Assembly: GCA_944326635.1 (NCBI GenBank)
Contig: CALVEU010000002.1
Location: 1 to 63,769, forward strand
Length of the DNA stretch: 63,769 nt
Reading direction: 5' to 3'
From: Candidatus Gastranaerophilales bacterium
GTDB lineage: Bacteria > Cyanobacteriota > Vampirovibrionia > Gastranaerophilales > Gastranaerophilaceae
Shown here: piece by piece, positions 51,622 to 59,031 of the stretch
Numbering within the stretch: position 1 is the stretch's first letter
Layout: every line of letters starts with the position of its first letter
The notes under the pieces: model-generated
Told to the model about the DNA's origin: nothing
The model's input: only the letters and a program-made list of their open reading frames with translations
Database searches by the model: none
Translations under genes and position numbers: made by a program

Positions 51622-51909
51622 ATGATAACAGTAAATCCAGTAAAATTTAATACAGTAAAAACTATCTCTTTTGGAGAAGGAAATCTTAATAATTTAACCC
51701 CAAATGTAGCGATTTTATCGTTACAAAATCCAAATGCGAAAATTAATTTCGAGAATGATTTGAATCGTACTCAAAAAGCTGATATGGTTCAAAATCCGAA
51801 TATGCTAAACGCTTTAGGCGCAAAGCTTCGCAAGACTTATAATATACTATTTTCACCTGATTATGATAGAGCAAGCAAAAGTCCTAAGCACATTTCATTC
51901 TTAGGTTAA
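51622..51909 (+). CDS. Small protein with ISFG/ISFLG end motifs, 95 aa
   Basis: This 95-aa protein of unknown function has an unusually strong expression setup: TTGACA-17-TATAGT promoter and GAGAGGAGG 6 nt before ATG 51622. An in-frame start at 51562 would lie at the transcription start and is unlikely. The N-terminus has KTISFGEG (about residues 13-20) and the last five residues are ISFLG, so a similar short motif marks both ends. The middle is Asn/Leu-rich. No membrane segment or signal peptide is visible. Confidence 0.6.
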   Translation: MITVNPVKFNTVKTISFGEGNLNNLTPNVAILSLQNPNAKINFENDLNRTQKADMVQNPNMLNALGAKLRKTYNILFSPDYDRASKSPKHISFLG

Positions 51910-52002
51910 TGAAATAGGGCAATTGCATGTTCTACACTTACCCCACCCCAAAACTTACTACATTGATATAAACATGTTGCTAAGTATTTATTTTATAACT
52001 TG

Positions 52003-52038
52003 ATATATCCTTTCTGTGTAACAGTAGAAAGGATATAT
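52003..52038 (+). promoter_or_regulatory. 13-bp hairpin covering the rhodanese ribosome binding site
   Basis: ATATATCCTTTCT (52003-52015) and AGAAAGGATATAT (52026-52038) are perfect complements with a 10-nt loop. The 3' arm holds the AAGG ribosome binding site of the gene starting at 52044. It could also act as a weak terminator, but it lacks a T run. Confidence 0.55.
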
Positions 52039-52043
52039 TATTT

Positions 52044-52427
52044 ATGAACGAAAAAATTAAAGAAATCCGTTTTGATACTAAAAGAGCTCAATGTTTTTTC
52101 CAAGAACTTTTAGCCTATACATTAGGCCCTATAGAATTAAAAGATTTATTGGTTGATGGGAATGTTAATCTTGTAGATGTAAGACGTTCAGAAGATTATG
52201 AAGTTGCACATATTCCTGGAGCTATTTCAATTCCAAAAGAGAGATTGGCTGATAATACAAATATGCTGTCAAAAGAAAATATAACGGTTGTTTATTGTTA
52301 TAATCAGCAATGTCATTTAGGAATTGAGGCTTGTTTAATTTTAGCTGAATATGGTTATCCTGTAATGATTTTAGAGGGTGGTTTTAAAACTTGGACTGAG
52401 GACTTTAGATTTGCAACTATTAATTAG
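52044..52427 (+). CDS. Rhodanese-domain protein
   Basis: This 127-aa single-domain rhodanese has an N-terminal segment of about 25 residues, then NLVDVRRSEDYEVAHIPGAI (family VDVR...E...GHIPGA), the active-site loop VVYCYNQQCHLG with the likely catalytic Cys in NQQCH (about residue 92), and LEGGFKTW at the end. Rhodaneses transfer sulfane sulfur. Some act as sulfur carriers or regulatory modules. The active-site loop is a little longer than CRxGxR-type loops, so activity is unproven. The ribosome binding site is masked by a strong hairpin. Confidence 0.82.
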   Translation: MNEKIKEIRFDTKRAQCFFQELLAYTLGPIELKDLLVDGNVNLVDVRRSEDYEVAHIPGAISIPKERLADNTNMLSKENITVVYCYNQQCHLGIEACLILAEYGYPVMILEGGFKTWTEDFRFATIN

Positions 52428-52451
52428 GATAGTAGAACTATCCTGTTTTTT
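52426..52451 (+). terminator. Terminator after the rhodanese gene
   Basis: AGGATAGT and ACTATCCT (52426-52444) form an 8-bp stem with a 3-nt loop, followed by G and a T run. Confidence 0.75.
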
Positions 52452-53151
52452 ATATATTTGCACCACCATCATTTTTGATTTTATCTATGACGTTTTTGCT
52501 TCCTTCTTTAGATTTTGCAAGTTCAAGAGCAAATGATGTTGCCTCTTGGTCTCTTGCAATTGCTTCTTTTAGTCCGGTCATTTCATCAAGATTAAGGTTT
52601 GAGAAAACAGTGTTGTTTGAATTTAGAGATATTTTAAATATTTTTTGTGACATAAAGTCAAATCCTGGCAATCCCATATTTAGTGCGTACCATTTGTAAA
52701 ATTGATGAACCATGTAATATGTGTCAATTTGTCCGTTTCGCATAATAAACATAGGTTTCGATTTTAGAGAAAACCCTGAATTTGTAATAATATTTATATA
52801 TAAAGCTTCAATTCCTTCCAGTTCTGTAATCAAACCTTCTTCTTCATTGATGACAGATAATATTTTGTCTGCATTATCAATTTTTATTACTTTTGTTCCT
52901 TTGCTTTCGATAAATGCTAAAAGTTTTGCAGGATCATTGTTGCAAGACTTAATTATATCGGTAACATTTTTCTTTACTAATTCTTTGCTTTTTTCTGTTT
53001 CTGCATTAAAAGTAACTGTAACATCTTTGGAGACAATGGTTTTGGACGTTTTATTAGAACTAGAATTTTTAAGATGTTTGTTTAATTTTTTAGATAAAGC
53101 TTTCTCTTGTTTTTCTAAAAAGTAATATATAATTTGTTGAAAAATATTCAT
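52450..53151 (-). CDS. Hypothetical protein, 233 aa
   Basis: No family is recognised. The protein is soluble and rich in Lys/Asn/Ser, with an N-terminal helical start (FQQIIYYFLEKQEKALSKKL), a polar linker, and an alpha/beta body (about residues 60-215, for example EALYINIITNSGFSLKSKP, GQIDTYYMVHQFYKWYALNM). There is no ribosome binding site before ATG 53151. Instead a TATACT box (53158-53163 on the minus strand) ends 6 nt upstream of it, which suggests a leaderless transcript. The gene is divergent from adhE, with 159 bp between. Confidence 0.55.
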   Translation of the reverse strand: MNIFQQIIYYFLEKQEKALSKKLNKHLKNSSSNKTSKTIVSKDVTVTFNAETEKSKELVKKNVTDIIKSCNNDPAKLLAFIESKGTKVIKIDNADKILSVINEEEGLITELEGIEALYINIITNSGFSLKSKPMFIMRNGQIDTYYMVHQFYKWYALNMGLPGFDFMSQKIFKISLNSNNTVFSNLNLDEMTGLKEAIARDQEATSFALELAKSKEGSKNVIDKIKNDGGANI

Positions 53152-53237
53152 ATTAAAAGTATATCTTACTTTATAATTAAGTCTTTCATCTAAATAAATG
53201 AAATATTAAATTTGTATAAAGATTGTAAAAAATACAC

Positions 53238-53266
53238 TTGCTTTTGTGCTAAGTTTATTTTATAAT
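53238..53266 (+). promoter_or_regulatory. adhE promoter
   Basis: TTGCTT (53238-53243) and TATAAT (53261-53266) are spaced 17 nt. The start of transcription should fall near 53273, inside the Rex-like element. Confidence 0.7.
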
Positions 53267-53270
53267 ATAA

Positions 53271-53288
53271 TTGTGAAATAAATCACGA
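53271..53288. promoter_or_regulatory. Rex-like operator at the adhE transcription start
   Basis: TTGTGAAATAAATCACGA matches the Rex consensus TTGTGAAATATTTCACAA at 15 of 18 positions and is an imperfect inverted repeat. Rex represses fermentation genes when NADH is low, and adhE is a classic target. A position over the start site fits repression. Confidence 0.6.
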
Positions 53289-53310
53289 ATAAAATAGGAG
53301 ATATAAATTT

Positions 53311-55983
53311 ATGACAACAAAAAACAAAAAAGCTGTTGAAAACCTAGAAAAGGCTTTAAATCAGTCTACAGTGGTTGACAGCGCTGAAAAATTAGAAATG
53401 CTAATTGCAAGAGTAAAAAAAGCTCAAAAAATTTATTCTAATTTTACTCAAGAACAAGTTGATGCAATTTTCAAAGCAGCAGCTACAGCTGCTGACAAAG
53501 CTCGTATCCCTTTAGCTAAAATGGCTGTTGAAGAAACTGGTATGGGCGTTTTAGAAGATAAAATTATTAAAAATCACTTCGCATCAGAATACATTTATAA
53601 CAAACATAAAAATGTAAAAACTTGTGGAATTATAAAAGAAGATAAAGCAAATGGTATTAAAACAGTTGCAGAACCTCTAGGTGTTATTGCAGGTATCGTT
53701 CCTACAACAAACCCTACATCAACAGCAATTTTTAAATCATTAATTGCTTTAAAAACTAGAAACGCAATTATCTTTTCACCACACCCAAGAGCAACAAAAT
53801 GCACAATTGAAGCTGCTAAAATCGTTTTAGAAGCTGCAGTTAAAGCAGGTGCTCCTGAAGATATTATTGGTTGGATTGATATCCCATCAATTGATTTATC
53901 AAACCAATTAATGAAACACCCTGATATCGCTTGTATCTTAGCTACAGGTGGTCCCGGTATGGTTAAAGCTGCTTATTCATCTGGAAACCCTGCATTAGGT
54001 GTTGGCCCTGGTAACGCTGCAGCTGTAATTGATGAAACTGCTGATATTAAAATGGCAGTATCTTCAATACTTATGTCAAAAACTTTCGACAATGGTATGA
54101 TTTGTGCATCTGAACAATCAGTTGTTGTAGTTGATAAAGTATATGAAGAAGTTAAAAAAGAATTTATCTATAGAGGTGCGTACTTAATTAATGAAGCTGA
54201 AGAAAAGAAAATGATTGATCTTCCATTCATTGATCCAAAACGTGGTACAGCTCACCCTGATATCGTTGGTCAACCAGCTTGGAGAATTGCAGAATTAGCA
54301 GGATTCAGCATTCCAAAAACAGCAAAAATTATTTTAGCTGAAAGACCATCAGTAGATTGGGATGATCCATTCTCTAGAGAAAAATTATCTCCTGTATTGA
54401 CTATGTACAGAGCAAAAGATTTCGAAGAAGCAACAGAAATGACTTATGAATTAGTATCAAAAGGTGGTGCTGGTCACTCTGCAGACCTTTATACAGATAC
54501 TCGTAGTCAAGAAAGAGTTGACAAATTCGCAGAAAAAATGCCTGCATGTAGAGTATTAATCAACTCACCATCAGCTCAAGGTGGTATCGGTGATTTATAT
54601 AACTTCAAATTAGAACCTTCACTTTCTCTTGGTTGTGGTTCTTGGGGTAAAAACGCCGTATCTGGTAATATCGGTGTAGAAAATTTATTGAACTACAAAA
54701 CAGTTGCAGAAAGGAGAGAAAATATGCTTTGGTTCAAGGTTCCACCAAAAGTTTACTTCAAAAGAGGTGCAGTTGATCTTGCACTTCGTGAACTTGAAGG
54801 TAAAAAACGTGCCTTTATTGTAACTGATAGATTCTTATTCAATTCAGGAGCAGTAGATAGTATCGTTAAAGTATTAGATGAAGTAGGTATTGATCACCAA
54901 ATCTTCTTTGATGTAAAACCAGATCCTACATTATCTACAATTAACCAAGCAATGGAAATTATCAGACCTTATGAACCTGATGTAATTATTTCATTAGGTG
55001 GTGGATCTCCAATGGATGCTGCTAAAATTATGTGGTTAATGTATGAACAACCAGATACAGTATTCGAAGATATTTCTATGAGATTCATGGATATCAGAAA
55101 AAGAATTTGCCGTATCCCTGAATTAGGTAAAAAAGCTACAATGGTTGCTATTCCTACAACTTCAGGTACTGGTTCAGAAGTTACTCCATTCGCAATTATT
55201 ACAGATGATGAAACTCATGTAAAATATGCGATTGCAGATTACGCGTTAACTCCAAATATGGCAATTATTGATCCAAACTTTGTAGACGGTATGCCAAAAG
55301 GTTTGACAGCTGCATCTGGTATTGATGCTTTAGTTCACGCAACAGAAGCTTATGTATCTGCTTTAGCTACAAACTTTACAAATTCAAATGCTTTAGAAGC
55401 AACTAAATTGGTATTCAGATACTTAGAAAGATCTTACAATGAAGGTGCTAATGATCCTATTGCTAGAGAAAAAATGCACTATGCTGCAACAATTGCAGGT
55501 ATGGCATTTGCTAACTCATTCTTAGGATTATGCCACTCTATGGCTCACAAATTAGGTGCTATGTTTAACGTACCTCACGGTGTAGCTAACGCATTGTTAA
55601 TCAGACAAGTAATTAAATACAACGCAGTAGATTGTCCTAAAAAACAATGTATCTTCCCTCAATACAAGTTTCCTAATGCAAAAGCTAAATATGGTCAAAT
55701 TGCAGATGAACTTGGCTTAGGCGGTAAAAATGATGATGAAAAAGTTGAATTGTTAATTGAAGCAATTGATAAATTGATGAAATCAATCAACTTACCAAAT
55801 TCTATCAAAGATTTCGGTGTATCAGAAGCTGACTTTAACGCTAAGTTAGATGAAATGGTAGAACTTGCATTCGACGATCAATGTACAGGTGCTAACCCAG
55901 CATATCCATTGATGGAAGATATTAAAGCTATCTACAAAGATGCTTATGAAGGTGTTGTAAGAGATTACTACGCAACTAAGTAA
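53311..55983 (+). CDS. adhE: Bifunctional aldehyde-alcohol dehydrogenase AdhE
   Basis: AdhE reduces acetyl-CoA to acetaldehyde and then ethanol, using two NADH. The 890-aa length is normal. The N-terminal CoA-acylating aldehyde dehydrogenase (about residues 1-440) has VGPGNAAAVIDETAD and the catalytic Cys in GMICASEQSV. The C-terminal iron alcohol dehydrogenase (about 470-890) has SLGGGSPMDAAK, PTTSGTGSEVTPF and the iron ligands HATEAYVS, GLCHSMAHKLGA, NVPHGVANA. It has its own promoter and a Rex-like operator. This indicates mixed-acid/ethanol fermentation under anaerobic conditions. Confidence 0.97.
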   Translation: MTTKNKKAVENLEKALNQSTVVDSAEKLEMLIARVKKAQKIYSNFTQEQVDAIFKAAATAADKARIPLAKMAVEETGMGVLEDKIIKNHFASEYIYNKHKNVKTCGIIKEDKANGIKTVAEPLGVIAGIVPTTNPTSTAIFKSLIALKTRNAIIFSPHPRATKCTIEAAKIVLEAAVKAGAPEDIIGWIDIPSIDLSNQLMKHPDIACILATGGPGMVKAAYSSGNPALGVGPGNAAAVIDETADIKMAVSSILMSKTFDNGMICASEQSVVVVDKVYEEVKKEFIYRGAYLINEAEEKKMIDLPFIDPKRGTAHPDIVGQPAWRIAELAGFSIPKTAKIILAERPSVDWDDPFSREKLSPVLTMYRAKDFEEATEMTYELVSKGGAGHSADLYTDTRSQERVDKFAEKMPACRVLINSPSAQGGIGDLYNFKLEPSLSLGCGSWGKNAVSGNIGVENLLNYKTVAERRENMLWFKVPPKVYFKRGAVDLALRELEGKKRAFIVTDRFLFNSGAVDSIVKVLDEVGIDHQIFFDVKPDPTLSTINQAMEIIRPYEPDVIISLGGGSPMDAAKIMWLMYEQPDTVFEDISMRFMDIRKRICRIPELGKKATMVAIPTTSGTGSEVTPFAIITDDETHVKYAIADYALTPNMAIIDPNFVDGMPKGLTAASGIDALVHATEAYVSALATNFTNSNALEATKLVFRYLERSYNEGANDPIAREKMHYAATIAGMAFANSFLGLCHSMAHKLGAMFNVPHGVANALLIRQVIKYNAVDCPKKQCIFPQYKFPNAKAKYGQIADELGLGGKNDDEKVELLIEAIDKLMKSINLPNSIKDFGVSEADFNAKLDEMVELAFDDQCTGANPAYPLMEDIKAIYKDAYEGVVRDYYATK

Positions 55984-56005
55984 GTCGTATAGTAAAATAT
56001 AACCT

Positions 56006-56041
56006 AAAAAACACACTCTCTATTTGGAGAGTGTGTTTTTA
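56006..56041. terminator. Bidirectional terminator, adhE and pilin D
   Basis: ACACACTCTC and GAGAGTGTGT form a 10-bp stem with a 6-nt loop between A and T runs, serving both convergent genes. Confidence 0.85.
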
Positions 56042-56048
56042 TAATTAA

Positions 56049-56818
56049 TTAATTTGAAAAATCTGCGCCAGCTTCATAATTAGAATATTGTAATTCTTCA
56101 TCTACAAGTACTGAGTCTATTTTAGTATGCCAATTAGCTATTTGCTTATTTGTTATTATGAAGCTGTATACATCTGCACCTAATTGGTTTGGACCTTTTA
56201 GACCATTTGCATCAATTATCATAGTTCCACATTGTTTAGAATAAGTTTCTTTGGTTTGGTAACCACCATTCCCGTCAGGGATCCAGTTGCCGTTACTATC
56301 AGTTAATTTATCGGTAAAAATTCTACCACAATTTGAATCTCCCCCTACATATGGCAATATCGCAATAGACGATCCATCTGTTAAAACTGCTTTATAAAAA
56401 CGGGTTGTTGTGACTGTTCCATTTTTACCTTGTCCATTATTTTTTGCTTTTGGATATTTTATATATTGTTCCATACAACCATTTTTGCCTTGATTACAGA
56501 TTTCGATTATTTTTAGGTATGAAAAAAATTCTTCTGCAAGTGCTTGTGTCGTTTTATTTTGGTCGAAAATTCCAGAAAAATCATCTGCACCTTTATCATA
56601 TTTCCATTTATCAAAAGCATTCAAAATAGTTGAATATGTCTTTTTTGTCTGTGTAATGTAGACTTTATTTTTGTAATTTGCAATTAATGTTGGTATTGTG
56701 AGGGCCGCAACAATACCTATTATTCCGAGTGTAATTAGGATTTCTGCAAGAGTGAAACCTCTCTCTACGCAATGTTTTTGCGGGGGGGGGGCACTCTCAA
56801 AGCTTCTTGATTAAACAT
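56049..56818 (-). CDS. Type IV pseudopilin D, frameshifted at poly-C/G (OFF)
   Basis: ATG 56818 (minus strand) has GGAGG 7 nt upstream. Translation gives MFNQEALRVPPPRKNIA and then stops (TAG) because the tract at 56782-56791 has 10 bases. With 11 (or 8) the frame would read VPPPPQKHCVERG, then FTLAEILITLGIIGIVAAL with Glu at +5, and continue to the stop at 56049. No in-frame start exists between tract and pilin helix. The body has DANGLKGPNQLGADVYSF and four Cys. The leader differs from pilins A, B, C and E, so this is a distinct subfamily. It ends at the terminator shared with adhE. Confidence 0.82.
56782..56791 (+). repeat. Homopolymer tract, 10 G (C on coding strand), pilin D
   Basis: Ten uninterrupted G on the plus strand read as C in the pilin D leader, coding for Pro. 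One more base would restore the frame. Confidence 0.9.
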
Positions 56819-56879
56819 TTTTCAACCTCCATCTTTTTTCTCATTATTTATTATTTTTTATTATTTGTCAATACTAATC

Positions 56880-56908
56880 TTGACTTTTATTTATTTATTT
56901 CGTATTAT
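56880..56908 (+). promoter_or_regulatory. Promoter of tRNA-Cys
   Basis: TTGACT (56880-56885) and TATTAT (56903-56908) are spaced 17 nt and lie 14 nt before the tRNA. Confidence 0.7.
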
Positions 56909-56922
56909 AAAGTAACAAAGAT

Positions 56923-56993
56923 GGCGACATGGCCAAGTGGTAAGGCAGGAGCCTGCAAAGCTCTTATCCCCCAGTTCGAATCTGGGTGTCGCC
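56923..56993 (+). tRNA. tRNA-Cys (GCA)
   Basis: A complete 71-nt cloverleaf: acceptor GGCGACA/TGTCGCC, D-arm GGCC...GGC, anticodon stem GGAGC/GCTCT with loop CTGCAAA (anticodon GCA), T-arm CCCAG TTCGAAT CTGGG. CCA is not encoded. A T run follows at once. It lies between the divergent pilin D gene and an uncertain small frame. Confidence 0.93.
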
Positions 56994-57029
56994 TTTTTTT
57001 ATGAGGTGTTTATATGTTAAAAATTTTTA

Positions 57030-57239
57030 ATGGGGGGAAATGAAGGTCTTTTGATTAAAAGATTTAAAGACTTAACTTTAAATCATACTTCAACTACGCT
57101 TTCAAAAAAGATGCAGTTTGATACTTTTAAGGCTGCAGAACCAATATATAATATTAAAAAAAAGCCACAAAAAAATAATTTTAAACCTTATGCTTTTTGT
57201 AATTTAGAAACAGTTTTGAAATATTTTAAAGTGTTTTAA
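57030..57239 (+). CDS. Uncertain small protein, possibly frameshifted at a G6 run
   Basis: A 69-codon frame starting at ATG 57030 has no ribosome binding site. A better start, ATG 57014 with GAGGTG upstream, is in another frame and stops after nine residues because of a run of six G at 57032-57037. Five or eight G would join it to this frame. The product would be basic and Lys/Phe-rich without membrane segments. It may be a short real gene, a decayed gene or noise. Confidence 0.3.
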   Translation: MGGNEGLLIKRFKDLTLNHTSTTLSKKMQFDTFKAAEPIYNIKKKPQKNNFKPYAFCNLETVLKYFKVF

Positions 57240-57249
57240 TTTTTAACAA

Positions 57250-57278
57250 TTGACAAATTTTAAAATCAATGCTAGTAT
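57250..57278 (+). promoter_or_regulatory. Promoter giving a leaderless TPM transcript
   Basis: TTGACA (57250-57255), 17 nt and TAGTAT (57273-57278). Only 6 nt separate the -10 box from ATG 57285, so transcription should start at the ATG. Confidence 0.7.
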
Positions 57279-57284
57279 CAAATT

Positions 57285-57983
57285 ATGTTAAAAAGGTGCT
57301 GGTTATTAATTGTAAGTTTATTAATTATAAACTGTTTATCTGCAAATGCAATTACATTGAAGTTTACAGGTTTCATTGCTGATGAGGCAAATGTTTTATC
57401 TCCACAAGTTGAAAATGATTTAAACATGACACTTTGGGATTTGCAAAAAAAATCTGGAGCAGATTTAGTTGTAGTTACTTTGCCATCATTGAATGGTAGA
57501 ACTGTTGAAGAAGTTGCTCTTGATATAGGACGTTCTTATAAATTAGGAGCTGTTGGTAAAAATAACGGAATGGTATTTTTAACAGCACCCAATGAACGTA
57601 GAATGAGAATTGAATTGGGAACAGGGCTTGAAAATAAAATAAGTATTCAAACTTTAGAAAATATCAGAGACAATGATATTTTCCCATATTATAAGCGTGA
57701 AGAGTATGAAAAAGGTATTACTCGCGGTGCTTATGTATTGGCAGAAACAGTTGCTCAGGCTGAAGGTGTGACAATTAAAACTCAAGGTTATTGTCCGCCT
57801 CAATTAACAAAAACTAATAACTCTAGAAGCGGTTCTAATTCTGAAAACATGCCTTGGTGGGCATTTCCTTTAGCTATAATAATGGCAATTATATCTCCAA
57901 GACGAAGATTTAATTCTGGCAGTTTTGGTGGTTTTGGCGGAGGCGGAGGCTTCGGCGGTTCTGGTTGCTCAGGTAGTTGGTAG
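57285..57983 (+). CDS. TPM-domain membrane protein (YgcG-like)
   Basis: This 232-aa protein has a signal peptide (LLIVSLLIINCLSANA, cleavage near residue 22) and a TPM domain (about residues 28-165: IADEANVLSPQVENDLNMTL, then ADLVVVTLPSLNGRTVEEVA, NERRMRIELGTGLE), a membrane segment (about 185-200) and a Gly/Ser/Phe-rich tail ending GCSGSW. TPM domains are found in periplasmic or lumenal proteins, some with phosphatase or photosystem-repair roles. The reaction in bacteria of this type is not known. The start is ATG 57285 without a ribosome binding site. Confidence 0.8.
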   Translation: MLKRCWLLIVSLLIINCLSANAITLKFTGFIADEANVLSPQVENDLNMTLWDLQKKSGADLVVVTLPSLNGRTVEEVALDIGRSYKLGAVGKNNGMVFLTAPNERRMRIELGTGLENKISIQTLENIRDNDIFPYYKREEYEKGITRGAYVLAETVAQAEGVTIKTQGYCPPQLTKTNNSRSGSNSENMPWWAFPLAIIMAIISPRRRFNSGSFGGFGGGGGFGGSGCSGSW

Positions 57984-58017
57984 TCGTGTAAATAACTAAT
58001 TATAAAAAGGATTAAAG

Positions 58018-58719
58018 ATGAAAAATTTGGATAAGTTTGTTGAAGAATTAAAAAATACTTTGGGTGAAAATCTTTTATCGGTGATAGCATTTGGTTCACA
58101 AGCTAATGTTGAAGATGCAAAATCTAATCTTAATTTAATGATTGTAACCAATGAATTAACTGCTGAAAATTTATACGATATATCTAAACCTGTAAAAAAA
58201 TGGGTAAAAGGTAAAAATCCTATTCCTGTAATTATGAATAGAGATGAGTGGTATTCATCTTTTGATGTTTATGCTATTGAATATGCTGATATAAAGGAAA
58301 ATTATAGAATTATATATGGAGAAGATTTAATTCCAACAATTAGCATAAATAAATACTTTTTACGTTTGCAGTGTGAATCTGAGTTGAAAAGCCTTTTATT
58401 AAAATATAAAAATAATTTCTTAATGAATGTAAAATCTGATAGAGAAATGAAAAAACTTTTAAATAATGTAATAAAAACATTACTAGTTATTTTTAGATCA
58501 GTATTACGACTTCATGATAGTGCTGTTCCATATAGAGCTGTTGATATCATTGAATTTGCTTCAAATTATTTGTCTTTTAATAAAATTGTAATGTCAAAAA
58601 TTGCAAAAGTCAGATATGAAAATGAAGATTATACTAAACAAGAATTATTATTTATTGAAGCAGAATTAGTAAAAGATATTCAGAATATTTTAAAACAAGT
58701 TGATGCAATGCATTTTTAG
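58018..58719 (+). CDS. Nucleotidyltransferase-like protein with degenerate active site
   Basis: This 233-aa protein begins with the nucleotidyltransferase-fold layout LLSVIAFGSQANVEDAKSNL. The usual GS...(8-12)...D.D pair is seen as GSQ....SNLNL, that is, both catalytic Asp are Asn. A helical C-terminal part follows (about residues 110-233). It may therefore bind a nucleotide or another protein without catalysing transfer. AAGGA lies 8 nt before the ATG. The gene is followed by a hairpin terminator. Confidence 0.6.
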   Translation: MKNLDKFVEELKNTLGENLLSVIAFGSQANVEDAKSNLNLMIVTNELTAENLYDISKPVKKWVKGKNPIPVIMNRDEWYSSFDVYAIEYADIKENYRIIYGEDLIPTISINKYFLRLQCESELKSLLLKYKNNFLMNVKSDREMKKLLNNVIKTLLVIFRSVLRLHDSAVPYRAVDIIEFASNYLSFNKIVMSKIAKVRYENEDYTKQELLFIEAELVKDIQNILKQVDAMHF

Positions 58720-58810
58720 AAATATTGTGCTATAATTGATTTATTGAAAATATTTCAGTTGATTGAAATTATTTAAAGTAGAGTTTTATCAACCTTTGTA
58801 ATTAAAACTC

Positions 58811-58897
58811 GGGTGATTAGCACTCTGCCGAGCAAAAGATTAGTAATCTTTTTTCGAAAGGGGTAGCGCACCCAATCAAAAACGGAGTTTTTGATTG
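58811..58897 (+). other. tRNA-like fragments and hairpins upstream of tRNA-Val
   Basis: GGGTGATTAGC (58811-58821) resembles the first bases of the tRNA-Val at 58915, and GGTAGCGCACC (58862-58872) is identical to its D-arm. Between them lie a CTCGG/CCGAG hairpin and a terminator-like hairpin, and after them a perfect 11-bp hairpin (58873-58897). It may be a decayed tRNA copy. Confidence 0.35.
58834..58854 (+). terminator. Terminator-like hairpin
   Basis: AAGATTA and TAATCTT (58836-58850) form a 7-bp stem with one base between, in A and T runs. It probably ends the nucleotidyltransferase-like transcript. Confidence 0.6.
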
Positions 58898-58914
58898 ACA
58901 ATTGAATATATTTT

Positions 58915-58987
58915 GGGCGATTAGCGCAGTTGGTAGCGCACCACATTGACGTTGTGGGGGTCATGTGTTCGAGTCACGTATCGCCCA
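58915..58987 (+). tRNA. tRNA-Val (GAC)
   Basis: A 73-nt cloverleaf: acceptor GGGCGAT/ATCGCCC with discriminator A, D-arm GCGC...GCGC, anticodon stem CCACA/TGTGG with loop TTGACGT (anticodon GAC), and T-arm ATGTG TTCGAGT CACGT. CCA is not encoded. Confidence 0.93.
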
Positions 58988-59031
58988 GTTTTTCAATAAT
59001 GCTAGTATATTAAAATTGAGGACTTAATCTT

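Noticed and set aside
58873-58900. TTGACA (58895-58900) as -35 box of tRNA-Val
   Set aside because: A -10 box at 17 nt would fall inside the tRNA; the nearest TATATT is only 6-7 nt away.
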